From assembly GCF_003116015.1 (NCBI RefSeq), contig NZ_LGQZ01000033.1, positions 1 through 64,000 on the forward strand: DNA of 64,000 nucleotides, read 5' to 3'. Both the position numbers and the translations under genes were made by a program. This DNA comes from Azospirillum sp. TSO22-1 (GTDB lineage: Bacteria; Pseudomonadota; Alphaproteobacteria; Azospirillales; Azospirillaceae). Below, in pieces: positions 30,516-39,648 of the stretch (within the stretch, counting starts at the first letter, position 1; each line of letters opens with the position of its first letter). The notes below the pieces were generated by a model. The model was not told where the DNA came from. It did not search any database and was given only the letters and a program-made list of their open reading frames with translations.

Positions 30516-31487
30516 ATGTCGGATTTTGACGGCCAGACGGCGCTGGAGCTTTTCCACGCCATGCTGCGCATCCGCCTCGTCGAGGAGGCCGTGGCGCTGC
30601 GCTACGGCGAACTGGAGATGCGCTGCCCCATCCACCTCTCGGTCGGGCAGGAGGCGGTCGCGGTCGGCCTGTGCGCTGAACTGCGCCGCAGCGACCAGAT
30701 GCTCTCCACCCACCGCTGCCACGCCCACTACCTCGCCAAGGGCGGCGACCTCGCGGCGATGGTCGCCGAGTTGTACGGGCGCGAGGCCGGCTGCTGCGGC
30801 GGGCGCGGCGGCTCGATGAACCTGCACGACGCCGAGGCCGGGCTGCTGCTCAGCTCGCCCACCATCGGCAGCGCCATCCCCGTGGCGGTCGGCGCCGCGC
30901 TGGCCATGCGGCAGGCCGGCCAGGACGGCGTGGCCGTCACCATCTTCGGCGACGGCGCCGCGGAGGAGGGCGTGCTGCACGAGGCGATGAACTTCGCGGT
31001 GCTGCGGTCCCTGCCGGTGCTGTTCGTGCTGGAGAACAACCTGTGGTCCATTGTGACCACGCTGGAGCACCGCCAGCCCGACCGGCCGCTGACCGATCTG
31101 GCGCGCGCCCACGGCATCCCGGCGGAGACGGTGGACGGCAACGATGTGCTGGCGATGCGCGCCGCCGCGGCGCGCGCCGTGGCGCGGGGACGGCGCGGCG
31201 GCGGGCCGAGCTTCCTGGTCTGCGACACCTACCGCCTGCGCGACCACTGCGAACACACGCTGCCGCTGCCCGAGGACGCGGCGACCCGGGCCGAGCGCGC
31301 GGCGTGGCGCGAGCGCTGCCCGATCCAGCGCCTGCGCCGCCCGCTGCTGCGGTCCGGCGCCCTGACCGAGGCGATGGAGGAGGCCATGGCCATCGAGATC
31401 CTGGCCGAGATCGAGGACGCCTTCGCCTTCGCCCGCAGCGCTCCCTTCCCGACCACCGCCCGCGTCGAGGAGACCGTCTATGTTTAG
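30516..31487 (+). CDS. thiamine-diphosphate dehydrogenase E1 component, alpha subunit
   Basis: A 323-residue protein of the PdhA/AcoA/BkdA family, the alpha half of a 2-oxo acid dehydrogenase E1. The thiamine-diphosphate motif runs from GDGAAEEG at 145-152 to ENNLWS at 173-178, and the GGRGGSMN loop at 96-102 and SVGQEA at 42-47 are also typical. It overlaps the beta-subunit gene by eight bases. No E2 (lipoyl acyltransferase) or E3 gene is nearby, so the pair may form an orphan decarboxylating or carboligating enzyme rather than a full complex. The substrate cannot be told. Confidence 0.88.
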   Translation: MSDFDGQTALELFHAMLRIRLVEEAVALRYGELEMRCPIHLSVGQEAVAVGLCAELRRSDQMLSTHRCHAHYLAKGGDLAAMVAELYGREAGCCGGRGGSMNLHDAEAGLLLSSPTIGSAIPVAVGAALAMRQAGQDGVAVTIFGDGAAEEGVLHEAMNFAVLRSLPVLFVLENNLWSIVTTLEHRQPDRPLTDLARAHGIPAETVDGNDVLAMRAAAARAVARGRRGGGPSFLVCDTYRLRDHCEHTLPLPEDAATRAERAAWRERCPIQRLRRPLLRSGALTEAMEEAMAIEILAEIEDAFAFARSAPFPTTARVEETVYV

Positions 31488-32592
31488 CCTCGCCCCCGCC
31501 CCGGTTTCAGCCCCCGAGCCGCGCACGCTGACCACCATGCAGGCGTTGAACGAGGCGCTGGACCTCGCCATGGAGCGCGACGGGCGGGTGTTCGCCATCG
31601 GCCAGGGCGCGCTGCCGCCGCTCAGCCTGTTCGGCGCCACGCAGGGGCTGCTGGAGAAGTACGGCCCCGACCGCGTCGTCGAATCGCCGCTGTCGGAGAA
31701 CGCCATGACCGGCGTGGCGGTGGGGGCCGCGTTGATGGGGCGGCGCCCGGTGCTGTTCCACATCCGCGCCGACTTCGCGCTGGTTGGCCTGGAGCAGCTG
31801 TTCAACAACGCCGCCAAGATGGCCTTCCTCAGCAAGGGCGCGCGCTCGGTGCCGCTGGTGGTGCGGCTGTACGTCGGGCGCGGCTGGGGGCAGGGGCCGG
31901 CGCACGGCCGCTCGCTGGAGGCGCTGTTCGCCGCGGAGCCCGGCCTGAAGGTCGTCATGCCCTCCGACCCGGCGAGCGCCAAGGGCCTGCTGCTTGCCGC
32001 CATCGAGGACCCGAACCCGGTGGTGTTCATCGAGCACCGCTGGCTGCACTTCATGGACGGCCCGGTGCCCGCCGGCCACTGGACCGAGCCGTTGGACGGC
32101 CCGAAGCTGCGCCGCCGGGGGAGCGACGTCACCATCGTCGGCACCTCCTGGATGCTGCGCGAGTCGCTGCGCGCCGCCGCGGCGCTGGCCGGCGCCGGCG
32201 TGTCGTGCGAGGTGATCGACCTGGCGGTGCTGCGCCCGTTCCGGCCGGAGATGATCCTGGACTCGGTGCGCCGCACCGGCCGGCTGATTGTCGCCGACAC
32301 CGGCTGGACGACGCTCGGCATGGGGTCGGAGATCGTGGCGACGGTGACCGAGCGGGCCTTCGGTGCGCTGCGCCGCGCCCCGGTGCGCATCGGCCAGCCC
32401 GACCGCCCGACGCCCAGCGCCCCGGTGCTGGCGGCCGAGCACTACCCCACCGCGCTGACCGTCTTCGACGCCGCCGCCCGCCTTGTGGACGCCGCGCCGG
32501 CGCGGGTGGCCGCCGCACGGGGTGCGCTGGCGGCGGAGACCGCCGGGCTGCCGACCGACCTTCCGCATCCGGACGTGCGCGCGCCGTTCTGA
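31480..32592 (+). CDS. thiamine-diphosphate dehydrogenase E1 component, beta subunit
   Basis: A 370-residue protein matching the E1-beta (transketolase-like pyrimidine-binding) fold: TTMQALNEALDLAMERDGRV, then VESPLSENAMTGVAVGAA with the Glu that activates thiamine, and a C-terminal transketolase domain with IDLAVLRPF. It pairs with the alpha subunit gene just upstream. Its N terminus (about 18 residues, Pro/Ala rich) and C-terminal tail (about 325-370) are longer than in pyruvate dehydrogenase E1-beta. The transcript ends at the strong terminator just after the gene. Confidence 0.88.
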   Translation: MFSLAPAPVSAPEPRTLTTMQALNEALDLAMERDGRVFAIGQGALPPLSLFGATQGLLEKYGPDRVVESPLSENAMTGVAVGAALMGRRPVLFHIRADFALVGLEQLFNNAAKMAFLSKGARSVPLVVRLYVGRGWGQGPAHGRSLEALFAAEPGLKVVMPSDPASAKGLLLAAIEDPNPVVFIEHRWLHFMDGPVPAGHWTEPLDGPKLRRRGSDVTIVGTSWMLRESLRAAAALAGAGVSCEVIDLAVLRPFRPEMILDSVRRTGRLIVADTGWTTLGMGSEIVATVTERAFGALRRAPVRIGQPDRPTPSAPVLAAEHYPTALTVFDAAARLVDAAPARVAAARGALAAETAGLPTDLPHPDVRAPF

Positions 32593-32615
32593 GGCCGGAT
32601 GCCCGTCCAGGCGTT

Positions 32616-32659
32616 GCGCGGGCGCGGGGCCGAATGCCCCTCGCCCGCGCTTTTTTTTT
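32616..32659 (+). terminator. rho-independent terminator of the E1 operon
   Basis: GCGCGGGCG...CGCCCGCGC with an inner GGGG/CCCC pair around CCGAATG, followed by nine T residues. It lies 24 bp after the E1-beta stop. Confidence 0.95.
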
Positions 32660-32797
32660 GCACGAACGCGACATGCTTCCCCTTCGCATCAGCCCTTCGG
32701 CGGATTGCCTGTGGTGGTGCAGGGGTGAGGCGGTGCGCACGGAACTGACGGCATCAATGTTAAAAACATCCAAAACGGGTGCGTCATTGAGTCACCT

Positions 32798-32844
32798 AAA
32801 CAAAAAGTTTGTTTCCCGGTTTGGGTAACGTATGGTCGTTACCC
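32798..32844. promoter_or_regulatory. AT-rich region with two inverted repeats before the NPDV-repeat gene
   Basis: AAACAAA-AAG-TTTGTTT at 32798-32814 and GGGTAACG-TATGGT-CGTTACCC at 32823-32844 (perfect 8-bp arms) lie in a 290-bp stretch of about 40% G+C, far below the local average. They are likely binding sites or a hairpin that controls the gene at 32951. No other gene is seen between 32660 and 32950. Confidence 0.45.
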
Positions 32845-32950
32845 GGGTCCAGTGAAGAAAATCCCAATACGGGGGAGTGGCATGGCTCCTCAATCCCAGT
32901 CATGTCACGCTGGATCCATAAAATGCTACCTTTATGATCGGGAGTTACCT

Positions 32951-34531
32951 ATGGCTGCTCCACAGTTTGATTCAGGGTTTTATCTAAAATACAATCCGGA
33001 TGTCGCAGCGGCCGGCGTCGATCCATATCAGCACTACGTGACCTACGGGTGAAAGGAGGGGCGCGATCCGAGCGTCTTCTTCGACACCAGCTATTACTTG
33101 CAGCAAAATCCCGACGTCGCCGCCGCCGGCGTGAACCCGCTGGAGCACTTCATCAACCACGGCTTCCGGGAAGGCCGCAGCAGCACGCCGCTCTTCGACC
33201 GGGCCAAGTATCTGGCGAGCAACCCGGACGTCGCCGCCGCCGGCGTCGATCCGTTCGAGCACTTCATCAACCATGGCATCGCGGAGCGCCGCTCCCTCGG
33301 CAACGGCATCGATCTCGCCGCGTTCAGCGGCGACGCCTCGTTCGACTACGACCTGCGGAACGGCAACACCGCCTCGGCGTTCGAGCGAGTGGCGCGGACG
33401 GCCGTGTTCCTGCCGACCTTCAGCGCCGACGCCGAGGAACTCCAGGCGATCGCCCAGGGCCTGCGCATCGGCGACATCGCCGCCAGCTTCAGCCCGGCCG
33501 GCGGTGCGACGCTGCACATTCCCGCGGAGATCAAAGCGACCGTCCTCCAGGTGATCGGCGCGGCGGTGGCTGAGGCGCCGGCGCAGGCGTCGAACATCCT
33601 GCGGTCGTTCGTCGCGAAGTTCGGCACCGACGACCTGTCGGTCGCGGACGTGGCCTCGGTGATCGGCAGCGCCGGGCTTTCCCTCGACGCGACCACGATC
33701 GTCGCCACCGCCGGCACCGCGCCCACCATGCACCTGCTGGAAATCGGGGTGGGGGACATCCGTCCGCGCATCGAGGCGCTGCCGTGGGAGCAGACGTTCC
33801 AGTCCGCCAACGACTCGATCATCAAGGAGATCGCCGCGCACGGCGCCTCGGTGTTCGAGTCGACGCAGCTCGACAGCATCTCCTCGACGCGGATCGAGGC
33901 GCACTCCGGGGCGTACCACGTCAGCGTCGATGGCTCGTTCTCGCTGACGGCGGGCAGCATCGGCGGGCTGTTCTCGTCCATGCGGAACAGCGCGACCGGC
34001 ACCATCACCGCCTTCCAGCTCTCCAAGGACGGCGTCGGCACCGTGGTCCAGGGCACCATGAGCCCGACGGCGATCCACGTGGACTACGGCGACTACGCCA
34101 TCGATCTCACCGGCACCCTCAGCAACAGCATCGAGACGGTGCGCAGCATCGCCCGCACCGGCACCGACAGCATCGGTCTGATCGGTCAGGCGGTCCTGTC
34201 GAAGGACGGCACGGCGCTGGTGCGCTTCGGCGTGAACGCCGACCACAGCGCGGAGATCGAGGCGGACGCCGTGCTGCAGAACGGCAGCCACGTGCACGCC
34301 CACGGAACTTTGCAAAACCCGGACGGCAGCCCGCTGCGCCTCTCCTACGCCGACCTGTTCGACATCGACGCCGACCGCGTCGACCTGCGCCTGGACGAGC
34401 TGTGGGTGGACAACGGCTCGACCCGGACGGAGCTGTCCGCGCCCGTCGTGCAGGACTTCCATGGCTGGGAGACCCTGCTCAGCCTCCACACCGCCATCCC
34501 CGGCGTCGACCGCATCTGGTACGCGGTCTGA
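32951..34531 (+). pseudogene. NPDVAAAG-repeat protein interrupted by in-frame TGA
   Basis: One open frame of 526 codons, broken only by TGA at 33050-33052. The N-terminal part is three tandem copies of an about 34-residue unit with the pattern YLxxNPDVAAAGVxPxxHFxxHGxxEGRxP. The stop sits where the first unit should read YG-Trp-KEGRDPS (the other two have Phe and Ile there), so TGG to TGA is the simplest explanation. The unit is known as a repeat in secreted or Ca-related bacterial proteins, with no settled function. The remaining 400 residues are rich in Thr, Ser, Asp and beta pattern and are not recognised. There is no signal peptide. If translated, restart could occur at TTG 33098, helped by AAGGAGG just after the stop. 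ATG 32951 is chosen; ATG 32882 is also possible. Confidence 0.7.
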
Positions 34532-34603
34532 TCGGCGGCAATCCCCGGCGAGGGCTTCCCATCCAGGTGGGAGCCCTGCGCCCTTCCAGTGTGGAACGTG
34601 GTG

Positions 34604-35524
34604 ATGAAGCGTTGGATGGGAACCGCGGTGGCGTTCGCCGCGGTGGCGTGCATGCTCGGCACGGCGGAATCCGCGGCGGCCGTCCCGGCGGCCGGCGTCT
34701 GCGCGGCGTCGGTGTCGGTGGTGGAGCGGCTGGGCTGCTTCGACCGGCTTGCGGAGCCGGACGGTGTGGTGCTGGCGTGCCGCGGCGTCGGCTCGGACCT
34801 GCACCGCCTCGATTGTTACGACCGCGCCGGGCGCGCGGTGGCGGCGGTTCCGCCGCAGGAGCCGGTCCGCTCCGCCGAGGCCGCTCCGCCGCGGGAGCGC
34901 AAGTCCTGGCGCGCGGAGGTGAACGCCGGGCTGATGCAATGGCGGCTCGACGCGCAGACCCGCATGAGCGTCGGCGCGGACAAGGCAGAGCTGTCCTGGC
35001 GCAACTTCCTCGGCGGTGCGCACGCCACCTGGGGGGCGGAGGCGTGGCGCGACCATGCCGGGTACGACGAGCTGTCGCTCGGCCTCGAGTACCGGCGCAT
35101 CGAGCTGCGGGCCCGCGTGGACGCGCAGGCGCCGCGCGGCGTGGCACCGGTGCGCGATCCGATCACCGCGGCCGGCCGCGGCGAGGCCACGGCCAACCTG
35201 CTCTTCCTCAACGCCGCATGGCGCAAGGAACTGACCGACGACGTCGCGCTGTTCGCGGGCGCGGGCATAGGCCCCGGGCGGGCGTCGGTGAACCTGCGGG
35301 CGGAGGTCGCCTCGCCGCTGCTCAGCCAGACGGTGTCGGCGAGCTATGACGACCGCGTCTGGATCTACGGCGCCCAGGCCTTCGCCGGAGTCAACGTGAA
35401 CCTGACGGACTCGGTCTACCTGTCCCTCGCCACCCGCTTCATCGTGTCGTCGGCGCGCCCGTTCAAGACCAACCTCCACTTCCAGGGGCTTGCCGCCTCG
35501 ACGGGGCTGGGCGTGCGCTTCTGA
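34604..35524 (+). CDS. outer-membrane beta-barrel protein
   Basis: A 306-residue exported protein. Signal peptide about residues 1-27 (WMGTAVAFAAVACMLGTAESAAA). A short domain with Cys pairs (CAASVSVVERLGCFDRL and CRGVGSDLHRLDCYDRA) resembles the small repeated motif seen before some envelope barrels. The rest alternates in polar and hydrophobic residues and ends in Phe (GLGVRF), as barrel proteins inserted by the Bam complex do. It follows the NPDV-repeat gene by 70 bp and may be its partner. Start ATG 34604; GTG codons just upstream are also in frame. Confidence 0.75.
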   Translation: MKRWMGTAVAFAAVACMLGTAESAAAVPAAGVCAASVSVVERLGCFDRLAEPDGVVLACRGVGSDLHRLDCYDRAGRAVAAVPPQEPVRSAEAAPPRERKSWRAEVNAGLMQWRLDAQTRMSVGADKAELSWRNFLGGAHATWGAEAWRDHAGYDELSLGLEYRRIELRARVDAQAPRGVAPVRDPITAAGRGEATANLLFLNAAWRKELTDDVALFAGAGIGPGRASVNLRAEVASPLLSQTVSASYDDRVWIYGAQAFAGVNVNLTDSVYLSLATRFIVSSARPFKTNLHFQGLAASTGLGVRF

Positions 35525-35527
35525 GGT

Positions 35528-36310
35528 TCACAGCAGCCCCAGCGCCTTGAAGCTGGCGTGCCTGCCCTTGCCGACGATCAGGTGGTCGTGCACCACCACG
35601 CCGATGGGATCCAGGGCGCGCATGATCTCCTTGGTCATGTCGATGTCGGCGCGGCTGGGGCTCGGATCGCCGCTCGGGTGGTTGTGCACCAGGATGAGGG
35701 CGGTCGCCTTCAGGTCAAGCGCGCGGGTCACCACCTCGCGCGGGTAGACCGGCGTGTGGTCCACGGTGCCGCGCTGGTGCACCTCGTCGGCGATCAGCCG
35801 GTTCTTGATGTCGAGGAACAGCAGGCGGAACTGCTCGGTCGTCTCGTGCGCCATCGCCGCCTGCACATAGTCGAGCAGCGCCTGCCAGGACCCCAGCACC
35901 GGCCGCTGCATCACCTCCTGCCGCATGCCGCGCAGCGCCGCGGCGCCGACCGCGCGGATCGCCGCGACCGCCGCGTCGCTGTTCAGCGCGACGTCGCCCG
36001 CCTTGACGCCGCGCAGCTTCTCCGGCGGCGCGTTGACGACGTTCCACAGCCCGCCGAACCGCTCGATCAGCGCTTTGGCCAGCGGCTTGACGTCGCGCCG
36101 CCGGTCGACCGCGAACAGAATCATCTCCAGCAGCTCATAGTCCTGCAAAGCTTCCGGCCCGCCAGCCAGGAAGCGCCCGCGCAGCCGGTCGCGGTGCCCG
36201 TGGTAGTGCGGGTCCTCGCGCGCCGATCCGGGCGCCTCCTCCGGCGAGACGCCGGGCAGCGCGGGTTCGGCGAAGCTCGGCGGCGGTTTGCGCGTGCGGG
36301 GTGCGGCCAT
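35528..36310 (-). CDS. radC: RadC-family JAB/MPN domain protein
   Basis: A 260-residue protein with an N-terminal helical UPF0758 region (about 35-120, YELLEMILFAVDRRRDVKPLAKALIERFG spread over it) and the C-terminal JAMM metalloprotease-like domain with HNHPSGDPSPSRAD, which carries the zinc ligands. Despite its name RadC has no proven repair role. It converges on the barrel-protein gene, 3 bp away. ATG at 36310 gives MAAPRTRK; an upstream open stretch lacks homology features. Confidence 0.9.
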   Translation of the reverse strand: MAAPRTRKPPPSFAEPALPGVSPEEAPGSAREDPHYHGHRDRLRGRFLAGGPEALQDYELLEMILFAVDRRRDVKPLAKALIERFGGLWNVVNAPPEKLRGVKAGDVALNSDAAVAAIRAVGAAALRGMRQEVMQRPVLGSWQALLDYVQAAMAHETTEQFRLLFLDIKNRLIADEVHQRGTVDHTPVYPREVVTRALDLKATALILVHNHPSGDPSPSRADIDMTKEIMRALDPIGVVVHDHLIVGKGRHASFKALGLL

Positions 36311-36478
36311 GGCTGTCCTGCATACAAGGGCGTGCCGACTATACCCCTTCCGCGCGAATTCATACACTGCATCGCACGCGGACCGCGGATGCGGTGGGCG
36401 TACGCCGCAAGGCATACACAGGGGCCGCATCATCGACTATGCTGCGGCCTCCCGCCGTGCCCGCCCATCCGGAGCCCC

Positions 36479-37084
36479 ATGACCCCGATCCGCTCGTTTC
36501 TCGCCGCCGGCCTTCTAGTGTGGGCTGTCGTCGCCACCGTCCTGCTGGTGGAGAAGCGCGGGGCGGCCCCGTCCGGCGAGGCGGCGCGGGTGCGCGACGC
36601 GGAATCGGTGGACGTGTCCGCCAAGCGGCCGGAGCGCGACTACTTCCGCCCGGCACCCGACGGCGGCGCGGGGCCGCGCGGCGGCACGGTGTACGTGCCG
36701 GTGTACTCGACCCTGTACCTCGGCCACGGGGTGGCGCAGCCGAACCTGGCGGTGACGCTCAGCGTGCGCAACACCTCGCCCACCCAGGGGTTGACGGTGC
36801 GGCGGATCACCTACTACGACACCGCCGGCAACGAGGTGCAGCGCTTCATCGGGGCGCCGCACGCGCTGGCCGCCATGGGCACGGCGGAGTTCTACATCGA
36901 CCTGACCGACGGCCGCGGCGGTCCCGGCGCCAACTTCGTCGTGGAGTGGAGCGCCGCCGAGGGCGCCAGCGACCCGCTGATCGAGGCGGTGATGGTCGGC
37001 GGCGTCGGCACCCGCGGCATCTCGCTGATCAGCCGCGGCCAGAGCATCGATGGAGTCCGGGGCGGCGGCCCCCAGCCCAAATGA
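36479..37084 (+). CDS. DUF3124 protein, membrane anchored or exported
   Basis: A 201-residue protein. A hydrophobic N-terminal helix (about 5-25, FLAAGLLVWAVVATVLLVE) is a signal anchor. The rest matches the DUF3124 pattern: VYVPVYSTLYLG, LAVTLSVRNTSP, RRITYYDTAGNEV and FVVEWSA. Such genes often occur beside cation/proton antiporter genes, as here: its TGA overlaps the ATG of the antiporter (ATGA). A role with the transporter at the periplasmic side is an inference. Confidence 0.85.
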   Translation: MTPIRSFLAAGLLVWAVVATVLLVEKRGAAPSGEAARVRDAESVDVSAKRPERDYFRPAPDGGAGPRGGTVYVPVYSTLYLGHGVAQPNLAVTLSVRNTSPTQGLTVRRITYYDTAGNEVQRFIGAPHALAAMGTAEFYIDLTDGRGGPGANFVVEWSAAEGASDPLIEAVMVGGVGTRGISLISRGQSIDGVRGGGPQPK

Positions 37085-38802
37085 TCCACAACACGCAACT
37101 GCTGATCGACGTGCTGTTGCTGCTGGTGGCGGCCATCCTGCTGGTGCCGCTGTTCCAGGCGCTGCGCATCCCGGCGGTGCTCGCCTATCTGGCGGCCGGC
37201 GTGGTGCTCGGCCCGCACACCCCGGGGCCGGTGGTGGATCCGGAGCTGCCGGGCGTGCTGGCCGAGTTCGGCGTGGTCTTCCTGCTGTTCGCGGTCGGGC
37301 TGGAGCTGCCGCTGTCGCGCCTGCGGGCGATGCGGCGCTTCATCTTCGGGCTCGGGCTGCTGCAGGTGGTGGCGACCGCCGCCGCCATCGGCGTCGCCGC
37401 CTACCTGTTCGGCCTGGACTCGAGCGCGGCGCTGATCGTCGGCGGCGCGCTGGCGTTCTCCTCCACCGCCACCGTGCTGAAGGTGCTGGTGGAGCGCGGC
37501 GAGACGGTGGCGCGCTTCGGCCGCGTCTCGGTCGCCGTGCTGATCTTCCAGGACCTCGCGGTGGTGCCGCTGCTGACGCTGCTGCCGCTGCTCGCCGGCG
37601 ACGCCGCCAACCTGCAGGAGGCGCTGGCCATCGCCATCGTCAAGGGTGTCGCGGCCATCGTCGGCATCATGCTGCTGGGCCGCTACGTGGTGCGGCCGGT
37701 GTACGGGTTCGTGGCGTCGGCCAACAGCCCGGAGGTGTTCACCGCCACCAACCTGTTCCTGGTGCTGGCGGTCGGGCTGCTGACCGCGCAGGTCGGCATG
37801 TCGATGGCGCTGGGCGCCTTCCTGGCCGGCCTGCTGCTCGCCGACACCGCCTACCGGCACCAGGTCGAGGCCGACATCGAGCCGTTCCGCGGCCTGCTGC
37901 TCGGCCTGTTCTTCATGACCGTGGGCATGTCGCTCGACCTGCCCTTCATGGCCCGCAAGGCGGAGACCATCCTGGCGCTGACCGCCGCGCTGCTGATCGG
38001 CAAGAGCGTGCTGCTCATCGCGCTGTGCCGGCTGTCGGGCCTGGGCACCGCCAACGCGCTGCGCGTCGGCCTGCTGCTGTCGCAGGGCGGCGAGTTCGCC
38101 TTCGTGGTGCTCAGCCGCGCGGTGGGCCTGCGCATCCTCGACGGCGAGGACGGGCAGACGCTGACCTCCGTGGTGGCGCTCAGCATGGCGCTGACCCCGG
38201 CGGTCGGCGTCCTGGCGCACAGCCTCGCCGAAGCCTGGGAGCGCCGCTGGGGTGCCGAGGCGTTCCGCGTCGAGACCAGCGACGTCAAGGGCCACGTGCT
38301 GATCGCCGGCTACGGCCGGGTCGGGCGCACGGTGGCGCGCATCCTGTCGCGGCACGGCATCCCGTACGTGGCGCTGGACCTCGACGCGCACCGGGTGGCG
38401 GCGATGCGCGACGGCGGCCGGCCGATCTACTACGGCGACGCCACCCACGCCGGGGTACTGCGCGCCGCCGGGGTGGAGCGCGCCCGCGCCGCGGTGGTCA
38501 CCGTCAACCGCCCGGCGCTGGCCGAAAAGGCGGTGGAGGCGATCCGCCGCCATGCCCCGCACCTGCCGATCATCACCCGCGCCCACGACCTGGCGCAGTT
38601 CGGCCGCCTGAAGCACGCCGGCGCCTCCGCCGTGGTGCCCGAGACCATCGAGGCGAGCCTGCAGATGGCCGGCCTCGCCCTGCGCTCGGCCGGGGTGCCG
38701 GTCGACGTGGTGGACGATGCGCTGGACGAGCTGCGCAAGGACAACTACGGCGCCCTGGCCGAGGGGCCGGCCGACAAGGCCAAGCCGGCGGGCGGGGATT
38801 GA
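37081..38802 (+). CDS. CPA2-family cation:proton antiporter with TrkA-N domain
   Basis: A 573-residue inner-membrane protein of the KefB/YbaL group. About twelve hydrophobic helices fill residues 5-385, including FLLFAVGLELPLSRL and AFSSTATVLKVL, and ALGAFLAGLLLADT. A cytosolic TrkA-N (RCK) domain follows from about 402, with the Rossmann motif GYGRVGRTVA. It exchanges K+ or Na+ for protons; which ion and whether a thiol conjugate gates it cannot be seen. It is translationally coupled to the DUF3124 gene upstream. Confidence 0.9.
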   Translation: MIHNTQLLIDVLLLLVAAILLVPLFQALRIPAVLAYLAAGVVLGPHTPGPVVDPELPGVLAEFGVVFLLFAVGLELPLSRLRAMRRFIFGLGLLQVVATAAAIGVAAYLFGLDSSAALIVGGALAFSSTATVLKVLVERGETVARFGRVSVAVLIFQDLAVVPLLTLLPLLAGDAANLQEALAIAIVKGVAAIVGIMLLGRYVVRPVYGFVASANSPEVFTATNLFLVLAVGLLTAQVGMSMALGAFLAGLLLADTAYRHQVEADIEPFRGLLLGLFFMTVGMSLDLPFMARKAETILALTAALLIGKSVLLIALCRLSGLGTANALRVGLLLSQGGEFAFVVLSRAVGLRILDGEDGQTLTSVVALSMALTPAVGVLAHSLAEAWERRWGAEAFRVETSDVKGHVLIAGYGRVGRTVARILSRHGIPYVALDLDAHRVAAMRDGGRPIYYGDATHAGVLRAAGVERARAAVVTVNRPALAEKAVEAIRRHAPHLPIITRAHDLAQFGRLKHAGASAVVPETIEASLQMAGLALRSAGVPVDVVDDALDELRKDNYGALAEGPADKAKPAGGD

Positions 38803-38806
38803 GGGA

Positions 38807-39634
38807 TCAGACCCCCGCCGCCGCCTCGACGACCGGGTAGGGCGGCTTGGTGAAGCCGGCGGGCGAGGCGGTGAAGATCTCGCACCCCTGCGCGGTCACG
38901 CCGATCGAGTGCTCGAACTGCGCCGACAGCGACTTGTCCTTGGTCACCGCGGTCCAGCCGTCGCCGAGGATCTTCACGTCGTGGCGGCCGGCGTTGACCA
39001 TCGGCTCGATGGTGAAGAACATGCCCTCGCGCAGCACCACGCCCTGGCCCGGCTTGCCGAAGTGCAGGACGCTCGGCGGCTCGTGGAAGACGCGGCCCAG
39101 GCCGTGGCCGCAGAAATCGCGCACCACGGAATAGCGGTGGCTCTCCGCGTACTGCTGGATGGCGTGGCCGACGTCGCCCAGCGTTGCGCCCGGCTTCACC
39201 TTGGCGATGCCGAGCATCAGCGATTCGTAGGTGACGTCCACCAGCTTCCTGGCCTTGATGCTGACGTCGCCGCACAGGTACATGCGGCTGGAATCGCCGT
39301 GCCAGCCGTCGACGATCGGGGTGACGTCGATGTTCAGGATATCGCCGTTCTGCAGCCGCTTGTCGCCCGGGATGCCGTGGCAGACCACGTGGTTGACCGA
39401 GATGCAGGTCGACTTCGGATAGCCGCGGTAGCCCATGGGCGCGCTGATGCCGCCGTGGTCGGCGATGAAGGCGGCCAGCAGCCGGTCCAACTCGCCGGTG
39501 GCGACGCCGGGCTGCACATAGGGGGTGATGAAGTCGAGCGCCAGGGCAGCCAAGTGGCCGGCCTTGCGCATTCCCTCGAAGTCCTCCGGCGTGTGCAGCC
39601 GGATGCGATGCGAATCGAGGTCGTTGTGTTCCAC
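38807..39634 (-). CDS. map: methionine aminopeptidase, type I
   Basis: A 275-residue enzyme that removes the initiator Met from new proteins. The pita-bread fold and metal ligands are seen in NIDVTPIVDGWHGDSSRMY (two Asp), GHGLGRVFHE (His) and IEPMVN plus QFEHSIGVT (two Glu). The N-terminal extension of about 20 residues (MEHNDLDSHRIRLHTPEDFE) is usual in alphaproteobacteria. sfsA lies 15 bp upstream on the same strand and is probably in the same transcript. The genes converge with the antiporter gene 4 bp away. Confidence 0.95.
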   Translation of the reverse strand: MEHNDLDSHRIRLHTPEDFEGMRKAGHLAALALDFITPYVQPGVATGELDRLLAAFIADHGGISAPMGYRGYPKSTCISVNHVVCHGIPGDKRLQNGDILNIDVTPIVDGWHGDSSRMYLCGDVSIKARKLVDVTYESLMLGIAKVKPGATLGDVGHAIQQYAESHRYSVVRDFCGHGLGRVFHEPPSVLHFGKPGQGVVLREGMFFTIEPMVNAGRHDVKILGDGWTAVTKDKSLSAQFEHSIGVTAQGCEIFTASPAGFTKPPYPVVEAAAGV

Positions 39635-39648
39635 GGACAGTCCCTTAT

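Noticed and set aside
33050..33052. TGA as a selenocysteine codon
   Set aside because: No downstream SECIS-like hairpin is evident, and the repeat family carries aromatic or hydrophobic residues here, not Cys.
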